Below are positions 1 through 12,289 of a stretch of DNA of 64,000 bases, piece by piece. Origin of the DNA: Zizania palustris (Eukaryota; Streptophyta; Magnoliopsida; Poales; Poaceae); NCBI GenBank assembly GCA_019279435.1, contig JAAALK010000082.1, forward strand, positions 80,696,989 to 80,760,988, read 5' to 3'. A program made the translations under genes and the position numbers. The number at the start of each line of letters is the position of its first letter. Positions within the stretch are counted from its first letter, which is position 1. The notes under the pieces were generated by a model that did no database searches, had not been told where the DNA came from, and saw only the letters and a list, made by a program, of their open reading frames with translations.

Positions 1-1657
1 CAAAACAGACTTCGCTAAGGGCTTCGACACGGGAAGAAAAACGGGCTTCGATCAGTGCTTCGCTAGTAATCAGCAAGGTCTAGCCTCCAGTTTACACAGA
101 GTGAACACACACTGAAAAACACACTTCGCTCAAAACACACTTCGCCCAAACAGGCTTCGGTGCACTACCTCAAGTCAATCGAAGTGACACACAAGAGATC
201 GAAGCATGCAGCGAGGTATGCAAACAAGCTCAAGCAGAAAAATGAACACAAAATCAAGACTTCGATGCTTGAACAACGAACACAAAAATTGAACTCACAT
301 GATGAATACAGAGTGTGGTGGCTAGCATAGGAGTTCTACAATGAATGCTCAAAGTGTTAATGTGACCTACCCAGCCTCCACTATTTATAGCCACTATTCA
401 GCCATGTGAATTGACTACTTTACCCCTAGGGTTTACATTGGTTTTGTCTCATCAGAACAGAGGGGTACAAAAGGTAGTCTGCTTTATTTGGAGGCTTCTC
501 TTGTCAGCTTTGCAGAGGGGACAGCGTCAGCTTTTTGTAGAGCAGACATTGTCAGCCTTTACAGTCTTGGATTCTTCTGAAGCCCCCCTTCGCACGCGAG
601 GGGTGCGGTAGCTTCGGTGAGAAGCCTTGAGCCTGACGACCTTCGCTTCACCGAAGTCAGCCTTCGATACAGTGACAGTTTTGAGCCGAAGCCATCAAAG
701 CCCTTGGGCCTTCGCACCAACACCTTTGGAGTGGACCACCACGGCTTCACAGCTTCTCCCAGCTCGAAATCCGTCAGTCCATGTACCGAAGCCATGCATG
801 GCCGAAGTACCTCAAGTCAGCCTCACTCCGGAGCCTGCCTTGCTCCGAAGCCCCACCTTCGGAGTACCACCCTTCAAAGTCCCTCCTTCGTCCAAGGCCT
901 CTGCATGAAGCATTCCATGAGCACTTCGTCGCAGTGTCTCTCCCCGAGCACACTCCTCGACTAGCCTCACCCGGACCATGCCTTCGATGCACCTCGACTT
1001 CTGAGACCTTCGTCGGGTATACCTTCGAGTGTCTCCCTCAGGAGCACACTTCGAATGCCTTGCCTCTGCTGCGGAGTTGATCCACCAAACTCCGAAGTCA
1101 CTCCATTCGGAGTACCCTTCGAAGTGCCTCGCTTCCGAGGACTTCGTCTCGGAGTACCTTCACCCGGAGCCACACTCCGCACTTACTGCCTTCTCCTGGC
1201 GCACCTCGACCCAAGGTCCGACCTCGACCCCTTCGCAGCCTTCGTGACGGAGCTCCTTGCTCCCCTGGCATAAAGCCTCCCGCTTGACCCAGGTTCACTT
1301 TCTACGAACTGTCCGTCGCCTCCGAAGTCCCCTGCACACCACAGACAAGCAGACAAGTGTATCCAGTACCCCGGAGACCTCTCCGGGTGAACAACCTTCG
1401 GCACACACTCCGGTGTACCGCCCAAAGTACCGAAGCCTTCGGTACAGCCAGTCATTGTGTACTGTCGGACCCCTCCGACAGGCACACTCCGCTGCAACAG
1501 TTGTAGCCAACAGACCCACCGAACCCTTCGGTGAAACAGCCTCCGAACACCTACGGAGTACCAACCTCCGAACCCCTTCGGAGGGACCCCTTCGAATCAG
1601 AGGGTAAAATCTGTCAATCACTCATCACAGACTCCGAAACCAACCCTTGGTTTCTCA
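1..1657 (-). repeat. Copia-A 3' LTR (partial, cut by window edge)
   Basis: Positions 1-1617 align nearly base for base with 20219-21856, so this is one of a pair of LTRs. On the minus strand the LTR starts TGAGAAACCA at 1657, directly after the polypurine tract. The outer part (about 560-1610) is GC-rich and packed with short palindromes such as CTTCGGAG and CACCGAACCCTTCGGTG. It contains many small ORFs on both strands, none of which I regard as genes. Confidence 0.88.
382..390 (-). promoter_or_regulatory. LTR TATA box of Copia-A 3' LTR
   Basis: The minus strand reads GGCTATAAATAGTGG here. The same TATA box occurs at the matching place in the other LTR (20606-20615). The palindrome-rich part of the LTR lies upstream of it, as expected for a U3 promoter region. 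Confidence 0.65.
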
Positions 1658-2786
1658 ATCTCCCCCTTGATGAGTGCATTGACAACCAAATTCAAGTTCA
1701 AGAAAATTTGAAAAATTTCAGCACACAAGTGACCATATAAACTCAGAACCGAGCCAAATCATGTCACTTGACAAAAGAATTTTCCTCCCCCTTTTCAAAA
1801 GAGTAAAAGCCCCTTCGGCAAAACTTCCCTTTGCAAGATAAAAACTCCCCCTGAGTTAATTTTCCCCCTTTGCTGTAGAAAACTCAACAATTTCTCCCCC
1901 TTTGGCAATGCAAGTATCAAGGAGCATTTTTTTTAAAAGATGCAAAGCTTCGAAATGGAAAGAATTGCAAAGACATATAAAACAAAAATATGCCAATATT
2001 AATACCAATTATCATGTGCTCAGCTCAATTTAACATGCTCTAAAACATGATGACAACATGTGATTTTATCATTTTGAAATAAAAGCATCACCACTCAATC
2101 AAGGTAACTAGACAAGTAAAAGCAGGGACTGCGCAAAGCTAGTCAATTTCTACTCTAGACAGACAAGTCCACTTCAAATGGAGCATTAAAAGCAAACTTG
2201 ATGATCAATGAATTTTGTTGTTCTTTTCATAATGCCAGGGGTTATTTGTTTGTCCACCTTATACTTTCCAATCAGGCCAAGTCTAGGCATGAAAGCCATC
2301 AAAAGCTTAAAGCAATGATTTTGGCATACACTACACTATCCCAGTTCAGACCAATGTGCAATGGTAAGCAGTCTAGAATAGAGTAGTGCGACAAACAAAC
2401 CCACCTGGATCTTTTTGCTTTGAAGCATGCAAATCATGGATTTTTGATTAAGTGAAACAAATTGTGTAACACTTGATGAATATCCATGAGTATGTAGAAC
2501 AATTTTTCAAGTTGCAATGTTTAGCATCCAGAGGAAAAGGAGTCTTGCTATCAAGCAGATAAAAGATAGCTAAAGCAGTCCTGCCTAACCATGCTAGATT
2601 CAATACTAAGCAGTGAGCATGATTTGATTTTGGAAAGAGAAATCATGCACATAATGTTTCAGATATATTAAATAGAGCTGAGCTGTCATGATTACATGAA
2701 TTAGAATCAGGCATATAAGTGCAAGAGATGTAAATGCAATTTCACACACAATGAGCACATGCACGACAGTCAAAGTATGCTCCCCC
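1658..2786 (-). other. Copia-A 3' untranslated region with repeated polypurine tracts
   Basis: This is the non-coding stretch between the RNase H stop and the 3' LTR. The primary polypurine tract is at 1658-1671 (minus strand ATCAAGGGGGAGAT). Four more purine runs (plus strand ctccccctttt, actccccctga, ttccccctttg, ctccccctttgg) lie between about 1780 and 1915. Multiple polypurine tracts are a known hallmark of Sireviruses. I see no other gene in this stretch. Confidence 0.75.
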
Positions 2787-3827
2787 TCACAAAATGCCGT
2801 AAGGGTGACAAATACCAAGTTCCCCACGCAAGTAGGCAAATCGAGAAGCATCGAGGGGTTTTGTGAAAATATCGGCTAGCTGGTGTTGGGTATCAACATA
2901 TTGAAGTTCAATATCACCCTTCTCATTATGATCTCTCATAAAATGATATCGCACATCAATGTGTTTGGTTCTAGAATGCTGAACCGGGTTGTTTGCAATA
3001 CAAATAGCACTAGTGTTATCACAGAAAAGTGGAACACTCCTATAATCTAACCCGAAATCCCGCAAAGTGGAAACCATCCACAAAATCTGAGAGCAACAGC
3101 TAGCTGCAACAACATATTCGGCCTCAGCCGTCGATTGTGCAACACTAGACTGTTTGCGGGAAGACCAGCAAACTAGTGATGTACCTAGAAAATGACAAGT
3201 ACCAGAGGTACTCTTCCTATCAATCCTACACCCAGCAAAATCCGCATCAGAATAACCTCGAAGACACAAAGAGGAAGACGCTGAATACCAAATGCCGAAT
3301 TCGAGGGTATGTTTGAGATACCTGAGAATGCGCTTTACCGCTTGGCGGTGCGAAGCTCGTGGTGAAGCCTGAAAACGAGCGCACAGACACACTGCGAAGT
3401 GTATGTCCGGCCTCATAGCAGTCAAGTAGAGGAGGGAGCCGATCATGCTTCGGAACTCCTTCTGATCTACGGCTTCTCCATCTTCGTCAGGATCCAATGC
3501 TACAGATGTAGCCATTGGAGTGGCGAGTGGCTTCGCATCAGCCATGTCGAACTTCTTGAGCAGGTCCTTGGTGTACTTCATCTGGTGGACGAAAGTACCT
3601 TGTTTGCTTTGCTTGATTTGCAAACCAAGGAAAAATGTGAGTTCGCCCATCATGGACATCTCGAACTCCCTAATCATGGCATCTGCAAACTCGGCAACCA
3701 AAGCATGAGAAGAGCCACCAAAGATGATATCATCCACATAAATTTGAACTAGGAGGAAATCTTTGCCATGCTTGAGAGTGAACAGGGTTTTATCAACAAA
3801 GTCCATCAAATACCCCCGCTTAAGCAA
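2787..3827 (-). pseudogene. Copia-A reverse transcriptase C-terminal half and RNase H
   Basis: The minus-strand frame is open for about 346 codons. It begins inside the RT palm: YVDDIIFG, the Copia form of the catalytic YxDD box, lies near the start. It is followed by FFLGLQIKQ, then GSLLYLTAMRPDI and the RNase H region with YSDADFAGCR, STAEAEYV and HIDVRYHF. It ends LADIFTKPLD and a short tail, which is the normal C terminus of Copia pol. It is out of frame with the upstream RT part, with a frameshift near 3,830, so the polyprotein is broken. The enzyme would copy element RNA to DNA and degrade the RNA strand. Confidence 0.9.
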
Positions 3828-4962
3828 AAAGACTTAAGTCTGTCATACCATGCCTGAGGGGCCTGCTTGAGTCCATAAAGAGCCTTATGAAGTTTAAGGA
3901 CTTTATGTGGGTATTTGGGGTTTTCAAAACCAGGGGGTTGTTTTACATAAACATCTTCGCCTATGAAACCATTAAGAAAAGAACTTTTGACATCCATTTG
4001 ATAGAGTTTGAATCCCCGGGATGTCGCAAAGGAGAGCAAAATCCTAATGGCCTCAAGACGAGCAACAGGTGCAAAAGTTTCAGTAAAATCAATCCCTTCT
4101 AATTGAGAATAACCCTGAGCTACAAGTCTAGTCTTGTTTCTAACTATAGTCCCATCCTCCCCTTGTCTGTTTTTGAAAATCCATTTTGTTCCAATGAAAT
4201 GAACATTTGGTGGAGGATCAACTAATGTCCAGACTTGGTTTCTCTCAAAATTTTTAAGTTCTTCATGCATGGCATTGATCCAACTAGAATCAGAAAGTGC
4301 ATGACTAACATCTAAGGGCTCAAAAGAAGCAACAAAAGCGGAATCAATGAAATGAGCATGAGAACGTGTTACCCTTTGATCAAGCTCACCAATGATCTGC
4401 TCGGGAGGATGCATCCTTTGAACATGGTGTGGAGCCTCGTGGCGAGATGTAGTCTCCCCCTCAACTTGTGCGTTGAAGTGGTCCAAGATGACCGATGTCA
4501 AGGTAGTTGCTTCGGGACCTTGTGCCGAAGTGGTCGAAGCGGGGTTGGCTTCGGGGGTTGATGTCGAGGGTAGTAGGGGTTCATCCTCGAAATCTTCGGG
4601 ATCTTCTTCTTCGAAGATAGTCTGTTCCATATCGTGTTCATTTGCCTGTTCAAGAGCAGAACTAACAGAGGGGTTGATTCATCAAAAGTCACATCACATG
4701 ACTCGATGACAGTGTTAGTCTCTAAATTATAAACACGATAAGAATGACCATGTGTAGTGTAACCCAAAAAGATCCCGTCAGAAGAACGCGACTCAAATTT
4801 ATCCAAATTACCACATTTTAGGATAAAACAACGACAGCCAAAAACTCGAAGATGAGTAACCTTGGGCTGTCTCCCAAAACATAGCTCATAAGATGTCAAA
4901 TTCAAAATTGAGCGCAAGAATATTCGGTTTGAGATGTAACATGCAGTGTTCATGGCCTCAGC
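3806..4962 (-). pseudogene. Copia-A integrase C-terminal part and RT N-terminal half
   Basis: The frame from 4953 carries the end of integrase (ELCFGRQPKVTHLRVFGC, then GIFLGYTTHGHSYRVYN). A frameshift around 4,650 moves it to the frame read from 4630. That frame contains a variable acidic linker and the RT start: ALSDSSWINAMHEEL, WTLVDPP, GTKWIFKNR, RLVAQGYSQ, TFAPVARLEAIR and QMDVKSSFLNG. It ends shortly after LYGLKQAPQAWYDRL, where a second frameshift joins the next RT part. An in-frame stop at 4963-4965 separates it from the integrase core. The order is that of Ty1/Copia pol. Confidence 0.88.
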
Positions 4963-5962
4963 CTATAATTTTCTAGGAGTCCTGTGCTCATCGAGCATCG
5001 TCCTAGCCATCTCAACCAAAGTGCGGTTCTTTCTCTCAACAACACCGTTTTGTTGAGGAACCCGCGGAGCAGAGAATTGATGTTCTATGCCATGCTCCAT
5101 GCAAAAGTCAACAAAGAGACTGTTCTTGAACTTAGTGCCATTATCACTTCGAATGAATTTCAATGCACCAGGGAGTTCAGTGAAAAGTCTCAAAGCCAAG
5201 CTCCGAAAGTGTGAAAACACTTCATCCTTGCTGGCAAGAAAGAAGACCCAAGAGTAACGAGAGAAATCATCGAGAATGACTAAGACATACCACTTGCCGC
5301 CTAAAGAACTAACCCGAGAAGGACCTACAGTGTCCATGTGGAGAAGTTCTTCGGGTTGTTCAGTCATCACTGTGGTGACTGGCGAGTGCAAAGCGGCAAT
5401 CATTTTTCCATGTCGATAAGGAGCGCAAACTAAATTCTTCTCAAACTTGAGCTTGGGCAATCCTCAGATCAGACCTAGGGCACTCAGACGAGCGAGCAAC
5501 TCAAAGCTCATATGCCCTAGTCTCCTATGCCACTTCCAAAGCTCAGAAGTAGAATGTGCAACAAGACAATAAGAAGAACCAGATGACCCAGAAAAATCAG
5601 CTCCAAAAACTCTCCCAACTCTAAAGATCTTGCAAACCACAACGCCATCAGAATTGAGTACTTGCGAAGTATCGTGATGGAATCGCACTTCGAAGCCCTC
5701 ATCAAGCAATTGAGATACAGAAAGCAAATTGTATCCCAAATTCTCAACCAAAGCAACATCTTGGAGAGTGAAATTCGAGTTTATTCTTACCACACCTTTA
5801 CCTTTCACTCTACTCCTTCGATTGTTCCGAAAGGTTATATCTTCCCTTTGCTTGGTTGTGGTGAGGCTGGAGAACCATGCTGCATGTCCGGTCATATGGC
5901 GCGAACAACCTGAGTCCATGATCCACGTGCCCTCCAAGCCTCGATCTGCCGCCTACACATGA
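4963..5962 (-). pseudogene. Copia-A protease, GAG-pre-integrase and integrase core
   Basis: The retroviral-type aspartic protease motif MDSGCSRHMTG is at about 5,890-5,922. A GAG-pre-integrase segment with LWKWHRRLGHMS follows. After an in-frame TGA (5464-5466) comes the integrase catalytic core with LLHMDTVGP, FIRSDNGTKF and SAPRVPQQNGVVERKNRT, which supply the D, D and E of the active site. A second in-frame stop is at 4963-4965. The protease would cut the polyprotein, and integrase would insert the cDNA. The upstream part of this frame is separated by Gypsy-1. Confidence 0.88.
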
Positions 5963-6139
5963 TAAGAAAATCTCGATCGCTCAGTGCTGGGGTGAGTGAA
6001 AATATGACGAGGCATCCAGCACTGAGTGATACGAGTAGTAGGCACAGTAAAAGTAGACTGTCTACGCACAGGATAATCAGAATGATGCAAAGTGCGAGGT
6101 CTACCTACATGTTGTGATCTAACAACATGACGAGGTCTC

Positions 6140-6635
6140 TGTTGGGGGAAAATATTCCATCCTCAGGGTTATTGCCGTAACAGCACAAAGGTAGATAATG
6201 GATTCGAAGGTTTCCAGACGTTCATCTTCGAAGATGTCCTGAGTCAAGCTTGAAGTTTGAAGATAGGTCTTGGTTCGAAGGATATCTTCGAACTAAGGCT
6301 CTTTGAGATTTTTTTCTGCCAGCTAAGATGGAAGATTTATCTCTTATCTTATTAGATTAGTCTTTTACCATTTTAGCCCTATCAAGAGTACCGAATAGTA
6401 TCCACTATGTCGGTTGTAATAGAGGGGTAAATAGGTCTTTTCCTTAATATTTGGGCCTATAAATACCCCCCATTTCATCCTGTAATAGGGACCGAATACA
6501 AGTTATTCAATATACACATTCGAACTATTCTAAGTTGTTATCCTTTCGGAGGCTTAGAACAGTTCACTTCGCAAACACTTCGTTTGTCAGTTTCTAATCT
6601 ACAGAAACCTGTTAGCGTAATCTTTTACGCCAACA
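6140..6635 (+). repeat. Gypsy-1 5' LTR
   Basis: It starts TGTTGGGGGA and ends GCCAACA. It is 99% identical by eye to 17028-17522. It holds a TATA box at 6458-6465, placing most of U3 upstream and a short R-U5 of about 140 bp downstream. Confidence 0.95.
6458..6465 (+). promoter_or_regulatory. Gypsy-1 LTR TATA box
   Basis: TATAAATA lies in the context GGGCCTATAAATACCCCC. The copy in the 3' LTR is at 17345-17352. Transcription would start about 30 bp downstream and read gag-pol. Confidence 0.75.
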
Positions 6636-6636
6636 G

Positions 6637-6654
6637 TTGGCGCCGTCCGTGGGG
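6637..6654 (+). other. Gypsy-1 primer-binding site
   Basis: TTGGCGCCGTCCGTGGGG begins one base after the LTR end. A TGGCGCC-type start just after the 5' LTR is the usual form of a tRNA primer site in plant Gypsy elements. I cannot assign the tRNA with certainty. Confidence 0.7.
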
Positions 6655-6697
6655 AACTTAGTCCGAGAAACTTCGTTCTCTACCAACTTCTTATATC

Positions 6698-8077
6698 ATG
6701 CCTCCTAAGTGGAGCGCACCTCGTAACCCTGTTCGGAGGTCCTCTCGGATCTCCGGAGAGGCACCATCCGACACGGTTGAGGTCGGAGGGCCTTCGACAT
6801 TCCCTCCACCTCAAACTCCGGAAGGAGTTTCCATCCCTCGAACATACGGAGTTCCTCCGCCAACTCCTTCTATACTTCGACCACCCGGAGTCCATCTTCC
6901 ACCTTCAATCCCACTTCGAACTGATCCCCTTGGTTCTCAAGACCCGAAAGACCCTTCCGGAGGAGATGAAGACAATCTTGAAGATATGGCCACTCAAATA
7001 GCCAGCCTCCAAGCTGAAGTAGCAAGATGGCGGCAAGAAGCCGCGAACAGGCTTCGCTCTCAAGCCGTCCCAACTATTCCAGAAGTGCCCGAAGATGACG
7101 AACCCATTTATCCCGAATCCCCGGAGAATGCATCCTTCGATACTGAATCTCCGCTGCATCCTGAGCTACAAAAAGTTCGCTTCGACCCGAAGTTTAAGAC
7201 TTCGAAGCTCTGTAAGTATGTTGGAGATGAAGATCCTGGAGAGTTTGTCCGTTCTTATGCCCTAGCAATTGAAGCTAGTGGAGGAGTTCGAGATACCATG
7301 GCAAAATGCTTCCCCTTAGCTCTTCAAGGAGTGGCATTAAGGTGGTTCTGGTCTTTGAAGCCAGGATCAATTAATTCATGGGGGCAGCTGAAGAAGAAGT
7401 TCGTAAGCAATTTTCAAGGCACCTTCGTGCCTCCAATGTCCACGGGAAGCCTTTTCCAAGTGAAGCAACTCCCTGGAGAGACATTGAGGCAATATTTTAA
7501 GCGCTTCGCTCATACGAAGTCGCAGATCCGAGGATTGTCTACATCTTCGATAGTTGATGCAGCTCGGGAAGGTGTCACTCATCAAGGCCTCCTGGATAAG
7601 CTTCATCGGAAAAGCATATCCTCAGTTTCTCAGCTGATGTCATACTTTGAGGAGTATGCAAGGTCGGAAGAAGGCTGGCTTCGAAGAACTGCAGCTACTC
7701 CATCCATATTGCAAGAAGTAAAAGTAGAAGTGAAAACTTCGGCACAGCCGCAAGAACCAGTTTTCGAAGTTCAACATGATCGGAGAAGGGGGCAGAAGCA
7801 TCCTCGTTCTGAAGTCTTGAACATTGCACCCCCGCAAAAGTTCATATAGAGAGCTCCACAACCTTCGGGGAACAAGGTCAGCGGCTGGAGGCCGCCAGGG
7901 AAAACGGCTGGCAAAGGCCAGCCCCTTTTCTGCTGCATTCATGGTGAAAATCGAAGCCATGCAACTGATACTTGCAAGGCTATACTCACTCTAAGAGGAG
8001 AATATCTAGAAAGAACTTCGGGTCGAGGTACTACCGACCGAGTTCCAGCTCAAGCGCGCCCGGAGCCGGTCCAGGCT
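6698..8077 (+). pseudogene. Gypsy-1 gag
   Basis: The frame opens with ATG at 6698 (MPPKWSAPRNPVRRSSR), about 60 bp after the primer site. The central gag domain contains FVRSYALAIEASGG, WFWSLKPGSI, FVSNFQGTF and LRQYFKRFAH, the usual retrotransposon gag core. An in-frame TAG at 7847-7849 interrupts it. The same frame then continues through a CCHC-like zinc finger (CCIHGENRSHATDTC, near 7,928-7,972) and a proline-rich linker into the protease. Gag forms the virus-like particle and binds the element RNA. There is no frameshift, only the stop. Confidence 0.85.
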
Positions 8078-10225
8078 GTGGCGTGGATAGAAAACTCCGA
8101 AGCCGCAAGACGTCCTCCAGTGGCCAATGTTATGCCACCTCCGAAGCAAGAAGAAGGGCAAGATCGAGGGAAAAGAGTAGTCCTCCCCATCTTCGGAGGA
8201 GGTACCCTCGAAAGCATGTCGAAAAGACAAAGAAGAGACTATGTCAGAGAGGTGGGCCACATTGGGACTTCGTCATCTGTAGCTGCTATGCCGGAATGGT
8301 CTCACGTACCAATATCTTTTTCTGCAGAGGATGCAGCTGGCATTAAATTCCCGCATGCAGACCCACTTGTTATTACTGCTGATATTGCGGGCACTGAAGT
8401 TCGAAGAGTGTTGATTGACGGAGGTAGCTCGGCAGACATTATTTTTGTTCAAGCCTTCGATCAATTGTGCATCTCCAGAAAGCACCTTCTTCCAGCGGCT
8501 CGTCCGTTGCAAGGCTTCGCAGGACCTCCGCTTGATGCACTCGGCCAAATAGGCCTGGAAGTTACCTTCGGAGAAGGTTTATTGGCCCGAACTGAAGAAG
8601 TAATCTTCGATGTTGTAGATGCCCCATATGCCTACAACGTCATCTTCGGAAGAGGCATGCTAAACCAGTTCAGAGCTGTGGCGCATCACAATTATTTGTG
8701 CATGAAGATGCCCACACAAGCAGGAGTCCTAACTGTCTTCGGAGATCAAGCTATCGCTCGGAGAGCGGAATATGGTCATGGCCCCCCTCTTGATCCAAGA
8801 CAAGTAAACAATGTGCAAAATAATCAAGAAAATTTTTCAACCCCTTCCGAAGCTTCAAAGAAATCCTTCCCAAGACCAAGTCCTAAAGGAGAGATTGCAG
8901 CGAAGGTTATTATCAAAGATGGTAAAGAATATACATTTCAATTTGGTAAAGATTTATCTCCAGAAGTTGCAACCTCCCTGGAAAAGTTGGTGGAAGAGAA
9001 TTTAGATGTCTTCGCTTGGTCTAACGAAGATATCACCGGAGTCAATCGGGATATCATTGAACATAGTTTGCTCGTAAACCCGAAGGCCCGACCTGTTCGG
9101 CAAGGACTCTGAAAAATGTCTGTAGAAAGAGCTGTTCTAGCGAAGGACGAAGTTGAGAAATTGTTGAAGGCTGGGATTATCAGAGAAGTGGCCCACACAG
9201 AATGGTTAGCCAACCCAGTATTCGTCAAAAAGAAATCTTCTGGGAAGTGGCGCATGTGCATTGATTTCACATCCTTGAATAAAGCATGCCCTCGTGACCC
9301 CTACCCCATGCCCCAAATTGATCAATTGGTCGACTCCACCGCAGGTTCGGAGTTATTAAGCTTTCTCGACGTGTATTCTGGTTATCATCAAATATGGTTG
9401 AAGCGCGAAGATGAGATAAAGACAAGCTTCGTAACTCCTTCGGGAGTCTTTTGTTATGTAAGAATGCCTTTTGGCTTAAGAAATGCCGGGGCTACTTTTT
9501 CGAGGTTAGTTGCTAAGGCACTAGGTCATCAATTAGGTCGCAATGTGGAGGCCTATATGGATGATATTGTAATAAAGAGTGCTTTAAAACACCAACATAT
9601 CCTAGACTTAGCAGAAACATTTAATAGCCTTCGGGCATGTGGGATCCGTCTTAACCCCGAAAAATGTATCTTCGGAGCTAAGGCTGGAAAGTTGTTAGGG
9701 TATTTAGTTTCAAGCAGGGGGATTGAAGCTAGCCCTACTCAAATAACTGCGCTACAAAAGATGGCTCCTCCAGAAAATTTAAAGCAAGTGCAAAAGCTGA
9801 TCGGGCATCTGGCAGCACTTAGCAGGTTTTTATCAAGGTCTGCGGAGAGAAGCTTACCTATATTTAAAGCATTAAAAGGGTTCGAAGATTTTGCATGGAC
9901 ACCGGAGTTTCAAAAAAGCTTCGAAGATATTAAAGAGTATCTCAGTAATCTCGCTACACTCACGGTGCCTACTGCGGACGAAACCCTACTCCTTTACCTT
10001 GCAGCTACAGGTTCTGCTGTCAATGCAGTCCTTGTCAGAGAAGTGGATTTCAATGGGAAGTTGGTACAAAATCCTGTTTATTTTGTATCCGAAGCATTAT
10101 CAGGAGCGAAGACAAGATACTCCGAACTCGAGAAGTTCGTTTATGCTCTGATAATGGCTTCGAGGAAATTAAGACATTATTTTTTGGCTCACAATGTAAT
10201 TGTACCAACTTCGTATCCTTTGTGA
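8078..10225 (+). pseudogene. Gypsy-1 protease, reverse transcriptase and first RNase H
   Basis: The protease carries LIDGGSSADIIF (near 8,410), with the DGG form of the aspartic active site, and FGRGMLNQF later. RT follows with WRMCIDFTSLNKACPRD, FLDVYSGYHQI, MPFGLRNAGATF and YMDDIVIKS, the catalytic DD box near 9,555. It ends in the Ty3/Gypsy-type RNase H (LYLAATGSAVNAVLV and SELEKFVYALIMASRKLRHYF). In-frame TGA codons lie at 9110-9112 and 10223-10225. Both fit loss of a CGA arginine codon by C to T change. No frameshift is present. Confidence 0.88.
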
Positions 10226-12091
10226 GATATGCTTCGAAGTAAGGATTCCACTGGAAGAATTGGGAAGTGGGAAGTTGAGCTAGCACCCTTCGGCATATCT
10301 TTTCTGGCAAGGACAGCAATCAAATCGCAAGTCTTAGCAGATTTTGTAGCAGAATGGACTCCACCTGCAACTTTGGTTCCGGAGAAGTCAAGTGACGGAG
10401 TTTGGACTGTTTATTCCGATGGGGCTTTCCAAGCATCCGGAGCAGGCATTGGAGCAGTATTAATTTCGCCTTCAGGGCAAAGAGCAATGTACTCCGCAAG
10501 ACTCAACTTTAAGTCTACCAATAATATAGCAGAGTATGAAGGGATTTTACTGGGACTCCGAAAAGCACGTGCTCTAGGGGCTACAAGAGTTGTTATAAAG
10601 ACAGATTATCAGATAGTAGCAGGGCACGTAGATAAAAGTTTTCAGGTTCGGCATCCACAGCTTGCAAAGTACTTAGAAGAAATCCGTAAGATCAAAGCAC
10701 ACTTCAAGGGTATTTCCATTCGGAGTATACCAAGAGCAGAAAATGTGCAAGCGGACATCTTAGCAAAAGCTGCAGCCGGAGCTGTGGATGTACCAGAAGA
10801 AGCTTTCTATGAGGAGCTCAGTACACCTTCGGTGCCGCAAATTCCCTCTACAGAGATTCTTTGCATTCCTAGTGCGGATTGGAAAAATTCAATCATGGAA
10901 CTTTTACAGGGAGGAACAAATTTGCCTGAAGAGCCACAGCTTTCAAGATTGAAGCTTAGGGCTAGAAATTATCAAATAATCAACGGTATTTTATATAAGG
11001 CCGGAGTATGTTCCCCTCTACTCCGATGTATATCTCAAGCCGAAGGTCAAGAAATTCTTCGAGAAATTCATGAAGGCCTTTGCGGTAGCCATTTAGCCCC
11101 TCGAGATTTGGCAGGAAAAACACTTCGCCAGGGGCTTTATTGGCCTACAATAACAGCTGATGCGGAGAGCTTAGTCCACACTTGTCAAGGATGTCAGTGG
11201 ATGGGTCAACGAAGTCATCGCCCACCAACATCTCTTCAAGTCATTGCTCCGGTATGGCCTATGGCCAGATGGGGTATGGATTTAATTGGTCCCTTTCCAG
11301 TAGCCAAGGGAAATCTGAAGTTCGCAGTGGTAGCTATTGAATATTTTTCTAAGTGGGTAGAAGCAGAGCCCTTAACAGCTATCACTTCGAACAATGTACA
11401 AAAATTCTTTTGGAAGAATATCATTTGCCGGTTCGGAGTGCCTAGACAACTCACAGTTGATAATGGAACACAGTTCGATGCAGAACCTTTCAGGAAGTTT
11501 TGCGAAGATCTAGGCATTTAGTTATGTTTTGCTGCAGTGAGGCATCCTCAGTCTAATGGAGCCGTAGAAAGAGCCAATGGAAATATTTTGTCAAGGCTAA
11601 ATCGAAGGATAGTAGGATTAGCAAAAGGACTGTGGACCGAAGAGCTTCCAAAGATTTTGTGGTCCATTCGGACTACGCAAACAAGGTCCACAGGTTTTAC
11701 TCCATTCAGACTACTATTCGGAGATGAAGCTATGACTCCAACGGAGCTCAAAGGAGGATCACTTCGCAGCACCAAACCGGAGATTGAAGAAGAAAGACAA
11801 GCTTCGCTAGATTTATCAGAAGAAACAAGACTTCGAGCTGTGGCAAATTTATCAAAGTATCATCAGCAGACGAAGGCTTGGTTTGACCCGAAGGTTAAGC
11901 TCAATGAACTAAGACCGGGTCATCTTGTTCTACGAAGCATTATAGCGCCAGGGAAGTTAGGAAATAAATGAGAAGGTCCATACCTAATTGTTCGTTCAGG
12001 ACGCCCTGGCTCTTTTAAATTAGCTAATTTAGAAGGTGAAGAGTTAGCACATACTTGGCATGCGGAGCACCTAAAGCGATACTTCGCATAA
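10226..12091 (+). pseudogene. Gypsy-1 second RNase H and integrase
   Basis: An archaeal-type RNase H domain is visible (WTVYSDGAFQASGAGIG, NIAEYEGILLGL and RAENVQADILAKAA). This second RNase H is the marker of the Tat lineage. Integrase follows: a zinc-binding N domain around GLCGSHLAPRDLAGK and HTCQGCQWMG, then the catalytic core with GMDLIGPFPVAKG, TVDNGTQFDAE and HPQSNGAVERANGN. The chain ends HLKRYFA with TAA at 12089-12091. In-frame stops lie at 11519-11521 (TAG) and 11969-11971 (TGA). Confidence 0.88.
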
Positions 12092-12289
12092 GGGCTTCTT
12101 GTAAATCACTTGTAATCATCTTCTGAATTAATAAAGCATATGGTCCAGATAGTGCCTTCCCCTCATAAACTTCCAGCTTCCGAGTGGACGCACTGGAACC
12201 GCGGGATTGACCGAGAGGGAAGTGTCATGAAGCTGAATCATATTTTCGGACTTCGAATCATTGGTTCGAAGCTTCCGACGTGGGGGCTG

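Noticed and set aside
617..1607. Many ORFs of 60-116 codons on both strands
   Set aside because: They lie in the palindrome-rich LTR of Copia-A, overlap in several frames and recur in the other LTR with different ends.
9116..10225. Functional RT gene starting at the ATG at 9116
   Set aside because: The ATG follows an in-frame stop of the gag-pol frame; the domain lacks protease, second RNase H and integrase in the same chain, so it is a broken piece.
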